Counted from the first letter of the stretch, positions 32,284-45,186 are shown. The stretch: 64,000 nucleotides of DNA from Leptodactylus fallax (GCA_947044405.1 CAMRHE010000028.1:8206001-8270000), one strand, 5' to 3'. The notes: a model not told the origin generated them from the letters alone. A program made the numbers and translations.

Positions 32284-32901
32284 TTAAAGGCAATGTGTTG
32301 CCAGAAAATGACCTATTTTTTTTTTAAATCAAACTTTATGTTAAAACATATTTTTAAAGCATTTTGGTGAGGTTTTTTTAAAAAGGTTATCTATATTTAA
32401 AATTTTTTTCTAAAACAATCCTACAGTTCTGAATCTGGTCACTAAACTAAATAATATGCTAAGACTTCCTGTTCTCTGTAGGAGATCTTTGCAGCAGTCA
32501 TCTCACTTACAGCACACTGATGATCACAGCGATCATGTATATGTAGATAAGGCACAGAATCCACCAATCACGATAGGTGATGTCACATCTTATCTACTCC
32601 TCTCTCTGCACAGGTCACAGAGCAGGCCTAGAAAATTCTACCACAGAAGTCAATAGGGTCTGCTCCAGACCATTGTGTCTATGGCCCATGGTCCATCTCT
32701 AGGAGACAGGAAGTCACAGACTATTTGAGGCTTCATAGCAAGAGTTGGAATTGCAAGATTGTTAGAACTTTTTTTTTTTTTTTTTAGTATAAATAACATG
32801 GAAAATTAAAAATGACATCACCAAAAATTCTTTAAAAATATGTTTAAATCACTTTTTATATTAAACAAATAGTTAATTTCCTGGTAACATTTTCCCTTTA
32901 A
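32284..32901. mobile_element. TTAA-type MITE, 618 bp, best-preserved family copy
   Basis: TTAA at both ends (32284-32287, 32898-32901). Arms of about 90 bp match: TTAAAGGCAATGTGTTGCCA on the left and, in reverse complement, TTAAAGGGAAAATGTTACCA on the right, then AAACATATTTTTAAAG on both. No open reading frame of note. The site at 32545-32570 is the empty counterpart of the hAT insertion at 22004. Confidence 0.85.
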
Positions 32902-33025
32902 GCCTCATTAATTCTACCGTGTCAGTATTTTGCCTCCATATTTGTAAGCCAAAGCTTCGCTTTTTGGGCCTATGGTTTGTTTTGGCTTAGAAATACTGAC
33001 CAAAATACACAAGTGTGAATGAGGC

Positions 33026-33275
33026 CTTAAAGGAATGGTTTTACCAAAAATGACATCATTCCTAACCATTTTTTAATGATAAACATATTATTTCCTGCAG
33101 ACTGTATTAGTCTACAGACACTTTTCTGACCATTAACTCGCCTTCATCGCAGCTGTCAAAGCAAACCCTTCAAAAAAAGCTTTATTTTTTTGTTAAAGAA
33201 CATTAATTCTTTTCTACAAACCATAAATCCAGTTAATCAGACTAAAATGAAACTCATGAGACTTCCCCTTTAAGG
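33026..33275. mobile_element. Candidate TTAA-type MITE
   Basis: It is bounded by CCTTAAAGGAATGGTTTTAC and ACTTCCCCTTTAAGG, with TTAA on both sides. The inner arms are less convincing than in the other copies. Confidence 0.5.
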
Positions 33276-35541
33276 CGGCAGAAGTAATAAACATGATGCA
33301 GCGATACTGACTCGCAGCTGGATCTACTGACGTCACTTACTGGAAATGGTTTCTGCTGCTGCAAAGTCCCCGTCCTGATAAATGGATTACTACACGTCTG
33401 AGAAGAGACAGACTATGGCGGCTCCAGCTCACATTATCCAGAGTAATACGGCTATTTACAGAGCGGCAGTGTTGAGTGTCTGTGTACAGATGGTTGCCAT
33501 TGTGACAAGAGCAGCGAGGGGATGGACAGCGGCTATCAAGTAGAAGGCATCCTAACAATGCTGCTCACATAAGCCGTGTCTGAACTCACCTGACCTCTCT
33601 TCCCTGTGTGAATATTTGGCTGACAATTACTACACTATACAACAAAGTCAGCGCAGCTACAACAGGCTTAAAGTGGTATTCACCTTTTTGTCACTGCATT
33701 AAAATATTTTTGAAATATCTTGTTTTTCTTCCATACCCCATAAATATATTAGGGAACCTTTTTACAACATATTCCCATCCCATAATGTTAAGCATATACT
33801 GGTGTATCCTCATTTACCTTTCCTCTTGCCTAAACATGTCCAGATAGGTTTCTCAACAGATAAGCAGATTTTTGCGATATCATACAACAAAGTGATATGC
33901 TATCTTTCCCTTATTTCTATGTGAAGCCACCCAGTGGCTGGGAAGTGAATTACATGTTGTGATACTGTATTGAACTGATTTATGAGACCTCTATGACCAC
34001 CATTAATCTAAAGAAAGATGGGACAAAAGCTCCTATAACTTTTTCCTAACCACCCATTATGCAACTAGCGATGGACGAACTTTACAAGATTTGTCTGTTA
34101 AATATTTGAGACGTTCACCTGCAACAAGTTTGACCCTAACTGGAAGTGGCGCTATTATACTCTGGGACCTCTTTAGAGTCCTGAGTATTAGGGGAGGTGT
34201 GAAAAAATATTAACCAGCTCATTTAACCAGGCCTGTGACTGGGCACAATCTAAGGTGACCTGGAGTCGATGATGTCACCCAGGAGGTTGCAAACACCGGG
34301 AGAGAAGATCAGACTGAGTATAATAATGATTAGCAGGTGATGAACCCCAAAAATGTTGGGTTTGGCCAAACCAAAACGTTTGGTAAATTCCTAATGAACC
34401 TGGTTCATTATGAGATGGTGCGCTCATTCCTAAATGAACGGGGTTGTGTTGGTTCCCTGCACACTAGGAGGCCAGGAGCAGTGCCCCTTCTTTCAGAGAA
34501 ACATTAAGTGATAGGATATTCTATAACTTGTAAGACGGAAGAACCCCCTTAAGAAACAACACGAAATACAGAGGTATTTGCAAATTCCCTAACATTAGCT
34601 CTAGTTTGGCTCCAGCAGGATTGCAGTTTCCCTTTTGGCTTCCCATCAGCAGGATACAGACTCCATTTACTAGGACACAGGCTATAGAATGATGTAATAT
34701 GGTTTATGGCTATACAGATGGGAGGCAGAGCAGTTATGAACAATCCGAGATCCCCCTCTGGAACCCAGTGTGACTGTCAGGTATCTACGACTAGTGCCAT
34801 AGGGTAGGATATGCCAACACTATGCGCTTCTAGCCACCCGCTATAAAGTGAAATAGGCAATGCCGTGTTGCGGCGCTCACCCTAGACTTTGTCCATATTC
34901 AGACTCCTGATATAGCATTAGAGCCCCATTCACATGAAGGAGGTTTATGCAGGTCCAGGCACAGCCTCAATGTGAATGCAGACCCAGACCAGAGCCAGCG
35001 CCGGAACATGGCATTGCATGCCAATTGTGCTAAAATTGTCATTCCAATAACTTCAATTGTTATATGGGGGAATACGACACAAAATATATTGCAACTTTCT
35101 AATAAACAAATCAGCCATGTTGGATTTTTTTTTTACGATGGTCCCAATTTTTTTTTTTTTTTAATATTTTATTTGAAAAATTCTTAAATGTACAAATCAA
35201 GTACAAAACATTCCACATAACCAAAAAAAAAAAAAATGGTCGCAAGTTTGATTGTAGCTCCTCTTACATAGAGAAACAATAGAACCAAGCTGCGGTGACA
35301 CAATTCACCGCCAGTCCCAGGTGACGCCATGTTCCACCACTCGGGGATCCTCACAGCAAGGTCGGCCTCATACACACTGTACGTGTTTTATATGCCTAGT
35401 ACTTCCTGTGACCCTTCCCCACATTCTCTCATTTTTAAGGCAGGGTAAATTATTAAGAATCATCAAAGACACAATAAATCTGTAACATGTCCAGCATTAC
35501 ACAGCGGTGTCAGCGTCATCGCACACAAGAGATCCCCTGAC

Positions 35542-35626
35542 CTTAGAGTTACTTGTTTTGTTGATAGGTGTACTGAGAATGATCACTAGAGGTCTCTACT
35601 GTCACCGGCTGCTGACCGCTGGGCTC
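35542..35626 (-). CDS. rbms1: rbms1 final coding exon (coding part 35549-35626)
   Basis: It follows a TCCGCAG acceptor and encodes 25 residues beginning EPSGQQPVTVET and ending QYTYQQNK, then TAA at 35549-35551. The RBMS1 C-terminus has the same form. Only seven more bases (CTCTAAG) precede the GTCAGG donor, so the transcript continues in the distant 3' UTR exon. The junction is within 50 nt of the stop and should not trigger nonsense-mediated decay. Confidence 0.93.
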
Positions 35627-36723
35627 CTGCGGAGAGTAAGAGTATATTAGTGCCCGAATATGGAGGAGTGTCAGGTCATGGAGAGCAGAGGACACAACCT
35701 CAATGTAGCAACATGAATCATAAAAAGTTTATCCTGGCTCCTTTACAATGCAGTTAAATTGCAAGCGATTGTCCCCTGTTATCAGCCTATCCAGGCAGGA
35801 ATATTCATCCGTGGAGTAACTGAAAGAAATGCACCAGTAAAAACACTCTTCCCATCCCCGCTCCACCACCTGATTGTCGGTCCAGGCTCCTTTCATGTAT
35901 TCTGCCCTCATATCCCTACAATCCAGCATCTCCCCACTCCTGATCAGACGCCATCTTGGCTTTGATGTTTCTCTTTGCTCTGTTATCAATTCCATGATGT
36001 CTCAGCACAGCATCACATGGATAGCTAGAGACTGTACTATATGTACCTGCTGGGGGCAGAGTCATTATCCTTCGCTCTATATTCTCCTAAATTATCTAAG
36101 AGCCTATATATATATATATATATTATATATAATCTCCAGTGGGTCCAGGCTCTAACACAATAATGATCAGCAGAATTCATCCACATTTTAAGGGTACAAT
36201 GGTCTATTTCCCAGGGGTTGTTGGAGGGTGGCCACCCAGAATAATTTTATCTGGTGGACTCAGAGAACCTCAGCCTGACACTGGCTCCTCCATTATAGCT
36301 ATGTGACAGGAAGTGTTTGCTCATCAGTAGTTAGTGAATGGGATATAACTATAAATTCCCTGGTGGTCTCGGCTTCGGTCTGGCAGCAGCAATGATGACG
36401 GCCATACATGTGCACATGACTGCAGCGACCGATCACTGGGCTCAGCAGTGGTCAGGCCTGTGATTCGCTGCAGAGTTCATGTGCACATGTACGTCACATC
36501 ACTGCAGGAAGGAAGCCAAGATCAGCAGGGACCTCTGGAGCAGTGCTGGGGCTGGAAGAAGTGATTAGAAACATTTATTTTAACCCACACCCTTCTCTTG
36601 ACATCCCCTTTAATTCTTATTTGCATAGGCCACGCCTCTATTAAGACTCATTTCTCAGGATAAACAGGCGTGTTCTGCTCTTATAAATGGCATGGATACA
36701 ATTCCAATAAATCAGATACTGAC
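35627..36723 (-). other. rbms1: rbms1 intron, 1097 bp
   Basis: It contains a short (TA)n at about 36107-36134. I see nothing else recognisable. Confidence 0.8.
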
Positions 36724-36804
36724 CTCAACAGAAACTGCAGCTGTCTGGACGTGTGTGTACTGTGGGATGTACGCTCCTTGCATAGCTGTTGTTGCGGGCA
36801 TATA
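36724..36804 (-). CDS. rbms1: rbms1 coding exon, 27 residues
   Basis: An 81-bp phase-0 exon between a TTCCAG acceptor and a GTCAGT donor. It encodes [20 protein letters not shown] and then TAAVSVE, closely matching the YMPATSAMQGAYLPQY segment of RBMS1. It is Tyr-, Ala- and Gln-rich, part of the low-complexity C-terminal region. Confidence 0.95.
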
Positions 36805-38842
36805 CTGGAAAAACACAATGGAGGAAAAATTATTTTGGGCTTAACACTTCTAATTTGTGCACAATTTTGCAGTTAATTCAGGGGTTCACATACATGTTTT
36901 GGAAACAGACTCAAAAGCATCAGAACGTGACGTTGGTTCCTTCCCTAATGGTGTCCTGTCTGTACAGTACGATGAGGTCACCAGAGATGGGTTTGGTATA
37001 ATGTTATTATACCAAATTATAATTACACGAGTCGCACGGGAAGACCTGTTCTATACCTAGGTGTGGTAAGATGTAGTAGTGCACCGAACCTCCACTGTGT
37101 CACTCACCTAACACTTCTTAGAAAGGAGGAAGAAGAAGCTAAACCAGCTGAGAATTTAGAGAGACTCCTTGTGAATGGCAGAAGATACAGATCACATTCC
37201 TCAGAGATTAGATCAGACATTCAAAAATTGTAAAAAAGTAGAACAAGTTACAATGTAATTCCTTAGACTATGGTTTACAATTTATATTCTATTCATTATT
37301 ATATACTAGAATCATTTTTTTTGTTATTCTATAGTATGGACTGCAGCCCTGTCCAAGCAAACAGACCATTATAATGTCATTCTTAGGCTCCGTGCACATG
37401 TCCGAGTGTGCCATCCAAGGGAGTGACCAATGGTCCATTCTGTTCTAATGAACTAATGAATATAGAGCAGGTCCGCTCTTGCTCTTGAATAGAAGGAAAC
37501 AGAAGCCTCCATAGAGGTGAATGCATCATGGAATGGACTCAGATGACACTCCCGAGAGTCATCCAACTGCAAACTCAGCCCCACATCGGATTCACACTGG
37601 GTTGTGTGGATGGGGCCTTAAGGTGGCCATACACCTACAATAGCTGTTGACTGCAACCCTTCCATACACATGCATCCTCAGCTCAGCCAAGTATGTACGT
37701 GTTTTCAATGAGTAGATGGGAGTAAGCCGCTAGTAGACACCTTCGTAAATATCTTATCTTCCCTAAGACCATAAGGATCAGGTATTGAAATCTAACATGC
37801 CTCATCTATGAGGGGAGAGTCAGGAGGCCCCCCATACACATGGGACAGGTGGTCAGTGGGTCGGCAAACTTTGTTCTAATGTGTATTGTGCTTTTACTTT
37901 CATTTATCTAGACATTTTAAAGGGGTTGTGAAGATTAAAAAAAAAATAAAAAAAAATAAAATATATATATATAGTTTTATATTTTTCTTGCAAAACAGCG
38001 CCACTTCCGATATCGCACTTTAGTCCCCATGGAGAAAAAGGGACTAAAGAAAAAAACCTAAAAATCTGCATTTTACCATTTTAATGCACATTATCACATT
38101 AAGCTCCACCCATTCTGTGGAGTTCATGAATCCCCCTTCCAGCCAGTAGGTGTCACTGTTTGCAAAAACATCTATGAAGGTTTTTGTGCCTTTCTCCACA
38201 GTGACACCTACAGGTTGGAGCAAGTATCAGCAGAACAATAACGATAACTTATGTATAGACATATAGCTATTGTATAGACATGCACCAAATATTATAATGT
38301 CACAATTTATAAGCTACCATTTACAAAGGCTTCTATAATAACCCAAGAACAACAGGTTCCCTTCTCTTACTATCGGCAGGATGATATTTAGATGAACACG
38401 GGGGAGATAACGCAACAGCTGAATAAATGATAAGCCTCAGATGGAGCTCGGAGAGCAGGGTCTAATTTTGGAAGTTACAAGGAATTCAATCAGCCTCCCA
38501 TTATCTGCTTCCCTCTCTGAATGTGCATTAAAAAGTCATAAAACACACAGGCGCGGTGCGGCGTCTGCTCTGATCATTTCCGAGCCGACAGTTATTTTGG
38601 AAACAGTGAGCTCATGGATCTTTTTGCCACATAAATCCCACCTCTCCAAAACTTAAAATATGCATCAGATCCAGCATGGCTCAGAATCAGGCTGTCTGCG
38701 TCATGTGAATCACTACATGGAGAGCCGGAGCCAGACACACGTAACGGAGCCCATTATATGCAGCCGCCCCGGCCGCCTTCATGCAGATACAGAAGTAGAA
38801 ACATGTCCGCCATGTTCTGCAGGTCCCCAGATGGACACTTAC
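36805..38842 (-). other. rbms1: rbms1 intron, 2038 bp
   Basis: It holds an A-rich and (AT)-rich tract at about 37937-37975 and MITE-like ends (AAGGTGGCCATACACC near 37622, TTAAAGGGGTTGTGAAG near 37918). No gene within it. Confidence 0.7.
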
Positions 38843-38953
38843 TGTTCCACTGCTGCTTAAAGACAGGTGACTCATCTGCTGGGTCAGAGGACTGATCATG
38901 GATGCCGGCTGTAGTGACATGGTATGGTCCATGGAGGGAGTTAACACGGCCCC
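38843..38953 (-). CDS. rbms1: rbms1 coding exon, 37 residues
   Basis: A 111-bp phase-0 exon from a TTGTTTAG acceptor to a GTAAGT donor. It encodes [20 protein letters not shown] followed by [17 protein letters not shown]. This is the most diagnostic stretch for RBMS1 in the window: RBMS2 and RBMS3 read PASMMGPLTQQ and PANMMGPLTQQ here. A pure (GA)n tract, which reads (CU)n in the pre-mRNA, lies 312 bp upstream of the acceptor. Confidence 0.96.
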
Positions 38954-39261
38954 CTAAACAAGAAAGTAATAAGGAATGAGACCGTGTGACGAGATCCAGT
39001 ACAAAATCAATATATAGCCCCATATAGGGAGACCCACGTAGAGAAAAGTCAATATATCTTACACCAGTTCTGCGCACAAAGAACACAAATAAAGGGTTAA
39101 ACCATAGACCATAGTAACAAAAATGGTTATAACCATTATCTGAGAATAAAGCACATGTTCATTTGGACATCGTCTTACAATGTACAGTAGGTGTAAATCT
39201 AATAAAACACTATGCAAATATTTTAGTTGTATCTTTTATAAATCTTGATACATTATATTTT

Positions 39262-39264
<3 letters not shown>

Positions 39265-39354
<90 letters not shown>
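39265..39354. repeat. Pure (GA)n microsatellite, about 44 units
   Basis: An uninterrupted GA run of about 88-90 bp. In the rbms1 transcript it reads as (CU)n and lies in the intron 312 nt before a 3' splice site. Confidence 0.98.
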
Positions 39355-41293
39355 CATCTTGATGGTTGCTACTGGAATCTGTCGACACTCTGTTGACAGC
39401 CAAACCACTAAATGTTTAGAGGCAATGTTGTACTACAATGCTCACTGTTGTCCTGCTGTTCTCACTGTTGTCCTGCTGCCATCTAGAAGAGCTCACTCTT
39501 ACTGTATCTGTTCCCATCTGTGAGTAGTAGATGGAATCTATGGTTGCCCAAGGTTCCAATATGTACCATTTGTGTCATTGTTTCTGTCAAGAGGGCCAGC
39601 ACACACCTGATAGACCCCAATGACTTATTAGGGGCCCATCAAGCCGTGATGGAATCTGTGGCTCAGGAATTTATTCATTCCTTCCACAAAGACGTGAACA
39701 CAGCCTAAGGGCTCTTTCATATAGGTGTGATCAGGATGAGAAATATGGTTCATGTTGGCTGCATTTTCTCACCCAACTATGACTTGTATGGAGGGAACTC
39801 ACAGGATTGAAGGAAAGGTGTCCAGACAAGGGAGTCCAGTAAGGTTAACAACCCTTTTACACTCCGTAGTAGTGTTATCAATATGATGCAGCGACTTGCC
39901 TCTAGTGATGGTCATAGAGAACGGCTACGGCAGGGTCTACAAGCAGTTCTGTGAGGATCTCTTCCCATGTTGGTCGTGTGCTCTGCCTCAACTTATAGGC
40001 TTAGAGGAGTTACAAGCGCCTGGTCCATGGAGTCACACAGACATCCAGGTGATTCTTGAGCTAAGAGGGTTGTGTGGACCACTGTCATGTCCATGCTATT
40101 TTGTGGCCCATGGTAATACACCAAAAGATATTTTTTTAAGAAGCGCCGGTCGGCTACAAAAAGATAACACAGGCCAATGCAGAGCACATGCAAGGTGCTA
40201 AGGCGACCATTCCCGCTGCATATACAGCAGCAGGGCTCATGTGCTGCCAAAACCGGGCGATGATCCAATAAATGGGAAGACGTTTGGTTATCAGAGGATT
40301 GTCGGCTCTATTAGACAGGCCGATTACCAGGAACGAGCGCTTGCACGAGTGCCCTTTCCCAATAATTGCTTGCTAAGTTGCCCTGTCTAACAGGGGCTTT
40401 ATGTTTAGCAACATATGTAACAGATTTCATCATCTGAAAGGGTGAAAGATTATTCCAAAAAAATTCTTAGTTTTCCAGGTAAGGTTTTTGCTCGGGAACT
40501 TGTCTGGTCCTTCAATCTATCCCATCAATATCTCTGTTGCAGGCGAGTGACTGTTCAGTGTTTGCTTCTCATTAGGAGAGCAGAGTCAGTCGATAAGATT
40601 TCAGAATACCATTCGGATGACATCAGTGAGCGCGCTCGTAGATGCCGGCATTAAAATCTCTCGTAGCAGATATTACGGCACTAAAAATGGAGACCAGTTC
40701 TCAGAATTGCTGTAACTCTCTTTATGAGAAATTCTTTCATCACCCGTTACACATTCATGTCAATGAGCTCCCGGGATGGAAACCACAAGTTGGCAGGCAA
40801 ATTTGTAACACCAGAAAGGAGGGGGGAGGGGGGAGAAAAAAAAAAATGATAAAGGACTGGAGAAGATGGCCAGAGATGTCGTGTGCTCTTAAAGACTCTG
40901 AAGAAGGAAATTGCTGAAAGCACGGTCTGTGGTTAGTGATGTAAGATGGTTTTTAGAGTGACAGGAACACACAGTCATAGGTTTTGAAGGGGATTTTTTT
41001 TAAAAAATTTTTTAATTACTAATGAATAAGAAGAAGCAGAACGAGACATTGCACAAGAATAAAAAAAAAAACAAAAACACAGGATATTACAATGAAGGGA
41101 ATGATTTTACAGCTGAATTAAGGTTTATAGGAACCAGTTAAAGGGGAATTCTACTGAAATCACTCTCACTGGGACCTGAGGAGAGAACAAAGACTTTCCT
41201 CATTCAGCAGACTGCAGGAATTTCCATAATATGTAAATGCCCGATGAATGCCATAGACGCTCCTGGTAGTACAATCTGATCTTTTGAAGTGTC

Positions 41294-41770
41294 TTAAAGG
41301 GGTTTTCCCAGGACCAGAATGTTGGTGACATCCTTAGGATAGATCACCAATATGTGAATGCTGGGGTCCTGATACTGAGGACCCCACTGATCTGTCCTCT
41401 ACAATATGTACGCGTGGTGTACATTTTGTAGGGACCATGCTTGGTATTGCACCTCATAGCACATGCACTTAAATGGGACTGAGCTGCAGCTGTATTATGT
41501 GACCTATGAACATGACGTCATCAGCTTTCGGAAGAGGCCGCAAGGCTCCTGAGTGTCATTGGCTCTGATCAGCTGGGGTTGTCCAGAATGGATATTGAGC
41601 TTCACTTTCTTCATGCTCATCGGTCACATGGTATTGCAGCTCAGCACCATTCATTTTAATGGGACTGCAACATTGCTAAGTACAACCACCATACAATGTA
41701 CGGCACTGTGCTTAATAAGTAGTGAAAACACCACAGCAACTGACATCAGAGTCCTGGAAAACCCCTTTAA
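41294..41770. mobile_element. TTAA-type MITE, 477 bp
   Basis: TTAA at each end. The ends are TTAAAGGGGTTTTCCCAGGA and, in reverse complement, TTAAAGGGGTTTTCCAGGAC. A 143-residue open frame across it (41553-41984) is not a gene. Confidence 0.85.
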
Positions 41771-42029
41771 CACTTCACTAACTACCCTTTGCCACCTGAC
41801 ATCTGATCAAGGATCCTGCCCTAGTAATGCGGGTTTTACTAGACAACAGTGTGAGAAAAACCAGCCGCCCTCCCTGCAGGTCCAGTTCCTGGAAGCCGTA
41901 TTGATCTGCTCTAATCACCAGGAGAAGCTCAACCTGGCCATTCATCTTCCCTGCAGCCGATGTAGAATTACATTCTATCAATAAATAGCAGCCATGTACT
42001 TTATCATCATCTACGCACCTATTACATTC

Positions 42030-42500
42030 ATTCATATAGCACCAACATATGCCACAGCGCTGTACACAGAGCTGTATTCACCCTTAATACTCTTGGGCGG
42101 TGCCAATCCACTAACTCCACAGCCTGACTGACTCCCATGGTCCTGACAACTATGGTCAGACAGAGGCAGTAAAGATCCTCTAATTCATAAAAAATCTAAT
42201 GCTCTAGTGATTCCTATGACTGTAATTATGTAACAAACTATGTATCTAAGTATAACACCAATAATTGTATCATATAATTAAAATTAATCAATTTTTAAGC
42301 TAGACTCGGGGTTGGTAACCAAATGAGACTCCACCTCCATGACTACGACTACGAAGCTCTGATTTTGGGGATGTTTTTAGAGTGTGGGAAGAAACCAGAC
42401 TATGCAGAAACAGGAAGACCATACAAACGCCATCCATATATTGCCCTTGGTTGGATATAAACCTAGGCCTCAGCGTTGTAAGGCAACAATGCTACTACTT
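42030..42500 (-). mobile_element. Degraded V-SINE copy
   Basis: It matches the SINE at 30857 in order: ATAGCACCAACATATGCCAC and AGCGCTGTACA at the tail end, then GAGTGTGGGAAGAAACC and CCTCAGCGTTGTAAGGCAAC at the head end. About 280 bp of unrelated or highly diverged sequence separates the tail from the core, and the B box is damaged (GGATATAAACC). Confidence 0.65.
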
Positions 42501-43167
42501 ATAGAGGGGCCATATTGTACAGGTCATAAGAGACAAAAGTTATCTTACGGGACAAACATTGCTAGAGAATGAGGCACTTTGCGCCTGACGCCTCAGCCAT
42601 GTTTTTTATTTCCTACCCCAGGTCTATACATCTACCCCTTCATTCAGGTAGGTGAGGTGCGCTTTAAGAGTCTGCTGTCCTAAGCCAAATCCATCCAGGA
42701 TCGCTGTGCTCTAGTGAGCGAGTAGAACAGATGTGAGAAATGAACGGTCCTGAGGCTAAATGAATAAATATGGAGACGATGTTTACTCGGAGAGGTGCGG
42801 ACGTGCGCAATACTAGAGAGCGAATGTATGAATGAGAGATAGTGGGCAGGTAAAACAATCCCTTCATTTTCAGCACGCTCCATAGTGGATGCCTCTGTAT
42901 ATCAGGTGGCGAACTTATGGGCATTGGGTATTGTTAGGGGCGAGTCCGTCTCATGGTTTCTATTGTTGTACAGAGCATGCTGGGAATTGTACTTCCCCTG
43001 CGTCTGACCACAAGCTGTCACAAGGGATCCTGCACCAGTTTACCACCTTATTACCTATTATATAGTATAGTTTGGTGATCCAGCCTGAGACCCAAAAAGA
43101 ATTTGAATGCAGCTCTAAATGTTACTAGAGTATAATCCATTCTGTAACTCAAGATCAATCCAAAATT

Positions 43168-43442
43168 AGAGGAACTTTCACCAACTCCAATCCATTCCTG
43201 AGCAATCGGTGCAGTTAGTTTCAGAACCCAATATGCCAATTAGGCTCTCTACTGTCAGGATGGCGTTCCCTGACTATTTGCTCCAGCTCCGAACCGCCCA
43301 ACTTACAGTAGAGAGCCTAATTAGCATATTGGGTGCAGAAATTAAGAGCACATATTTCTCAAGAATGGTGGGGGCTAGAGAAAAATTCCAACTGTGCAGG
43401 AATCAATGAATGAGAGCTGGAGGTGCTGGAAGGTTCTCTTTA
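43168..43442. repeat. Foldback repeat, copy 2 of the family at 30425
   Basis: CAATATGCCAATTAGGCTCT and CTACTGTC oppose ACAGTAGAGAGCCTAATTAG and CATATTGGG, making a strong inverted pair around a 60-bp centre. The outer ends are TTTCACCAACTCC and GGAAGGTTCTCTTTAA. Confidence 0.7.
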
Positions 43443-44094
43443 ACAAAGTATTTCCACAGCTAGTCAACATTACATGTAGATTTCAAGTGTAAAATTATAT
43501 AAACAACAGTGATATATTCCATAGGACGCCAGGCTGCAGCAAACAGAGAAATATAAAATAAGTAAAAACAGGTTGATCAGGTTATACGAAATTTAAAAAG
43601 ACTGATTTTTTTTTCCCCAGAAACAGCGCCATTCTTATCCACAGGCTATGCCTGGTATTGCAGCTCTGCCCCATCTTGTGGTAAATCAATAATATAGCGC
43701 TAAATGTGGATGAGTCAATGTATTTACTGGCGTTGAGTCCTTTGCTTGTGTGGCGTTGAGCACATGCTTAGTGTGGAATCATTTATGGTCTAAAGGACAA
43801 ATACAGCCAAGTCAGTGATGGAACAGATTTAGCGTCTTGTGTGACTTACGACTGCTGGATTGTATTCAATATAGAGATAGAGAATTAAACACAGACGTGC
43901 CCTCTCCGCATCTGTACTGACTATTTATCTAAGTGGGTCTAATATTCTGTGCACATTCATTTTGTAACAGATTTCTATAGGATCATAGACCAAAGATCTG
44001 TCCTTTACACAGCATGACAAAATTCTGGTTGCCTGGAGCCACAGCTAGGGGGCGCTCACTGAGACAGACTTACTATTGAATGCACTGCAACATC

Positions 44095-44370
44095 TTAAAG
44101 GGGTTTACTGGGCATACAAGCAACCCATTCACAGGACTGGTCATGAGTATTTGATCAATGGTGGGTCCGACACTTGGTGCCCCACCGGTTATCTGATCCG
44201 ACTACCTCCAGACGCTGACAGTGGTGTAAGAAGCACCATTAGCACTATAGCAGTGGGCACCGGATCAGCTGTTCTGTCCTGGGTCCAGGTGTTGGACCTC
44301 CACTGATAACTCAGCCTGTGGATGGGTCATCCATGTGTAACACAATTGGGGGCCTTGAAAACCCCTTTAA
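44095..44370. mobile_element. TTAA-type MITE, 276 bp
   Basis: TTAA at 44095-44098 and 44367-44370. The ends are TTAAAGGGGTTTACTGGGC and, in reverse complement, TTAAAGGGGTTTTCAAGGC. It ends 220 bp before the next rbms1 exon. Confidence 0.8.
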
Positions 44371-44589
44371 ACTCGCCTAAAGCCAGCCAGAATTTTAATA
44401 GCTGTGCGAAAGGAAAATGTTAAATTAGGAGATCAAATATAACATGTTACATAGATCAGAAGCCCAGTCCTACAAATGTACATTGGCCATGTAGAGGTGT
44501 TACAATGTAACAAGAAAACAACAGTGCACATGGAAACACATCGCAACACTGCTTTATGGCCGCTAAGGAAATAAGGAATTAGAACTTAC

Positions 44590-44640
44590 AGCATGTTGCA
44601 TGATATATGGCTGAGGCTGCATCCAGGAGGGACTTGGCAC
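44590..44640 (-). CDS. rbms1: rbms1 coding exon, 17 residues
   Basis: A 51-bp phase-0 exon with a TTTTGTAG acceptor and GTAAGT donor. It encodes VPSPSWMQPQPYIMQHA, matching the VQSPSWMQPQPYILQHP segment of RBMS1. As a small in-frame exon it could be skipped without a frameshift. Confidence 0.95.
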
Positions 44641-44879
44641 CTACAAAAACACAAAGGAAGAAAAATCGCTGTTAAATCCAATCTGTCTGAGATAAAAACC
44701 ATGCTGGATCCTGTCTCATGCGTTCCCTCCCAAAAAGCGTCCTTTTTAAGATTCACACCATTAGGCTCGGGTCACATGGTGACTTTGGTTGCGGGACATG
44801 GAGATCACAATGTTGCATTGCAATGACATCTAATAATTGACAACCTGATGTGACCCCAATGCAACAATCACAAAAAATC

Positions 44880-45125
44880 CAAACCTGTTGACACTAGGTT
44901 CACACCTGTGTTCGGGTTTCCGTTCGGGGGTTCCGCTTGGGGACCCCCCCCCAATAAAACCTAATCCGCTTAAAAAAAAGCCATAGACTATAATGGGGTC
45001 CGTAGGTTTTCCGCCCAAAAAGGGCGAAAAATGCATGCAGCGCTTTTCTCCCCGCATTTTTTAAACGGGTTCGGGGACGGAAACCCCGAATGGAATAAGT
45101 GTGCAGGTGTGAACCCAGCCTGAGT
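44880..45125. mobile_element. MITE of the GGGTTCACAC family
   Basis: Inverted ends GACACTAGGTTCACACCTGT and GCAGGTGTGAACCCAGCCTG, with nested inversions GTTTCCGTTCGGGG and CGGGGACGGAAACCCCGAA. It shares CCATAGACTATAATGGGGTC with the copies at 9527 and 12085. Confidence 0.75.
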
Positions 45126-45186
45126 TTTTAACAGCCCACAAGTGACACTGCTGTCATAGACTTGTATGTAAGTCGCCCTTGAGTAA

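Larger units (their letters stand above)
29764..35541 (-). other. rbms1: rbms1 last intron, interrupting the 3' UTR
   Basis: A 5778-bp intron with donor GTCAGG at 35541 and a CAG acceptor at 29764-29766. It contains a MITE (29944-30272), a foldback repeat (30425-30775), a foldback element split by a SINE (30815-31296), (TA)n tracts (31606-31657, 31993-32018), a TTAA-type MITE (32284-32901), a second candidate TTAA-type element (about 33026-33275) and a degraded hairpin module near 34148-34330. I see nothing recognisable from 34331 to 35541. Confidence 0.85.
38954..44589 (-). other. rbms1: rbms1 intron, 5636 bp
   Basis: It contains (GA)n (39265-39354), a TTAA-type MITE (41294-41770), a degraded SINE (42030-42500), a foldback repeat (43168-43442) and another TTAA-type MITE (44095-44370). 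The 39355-41290 part has no recognised feature. Confidence 0.8.

Noticed and set aside
41553..41984. A 143-codon plus-strand frame
   Set aside because: Most of it lies inside a TTAA-type MITE and the remainder has no domain or splice signal.
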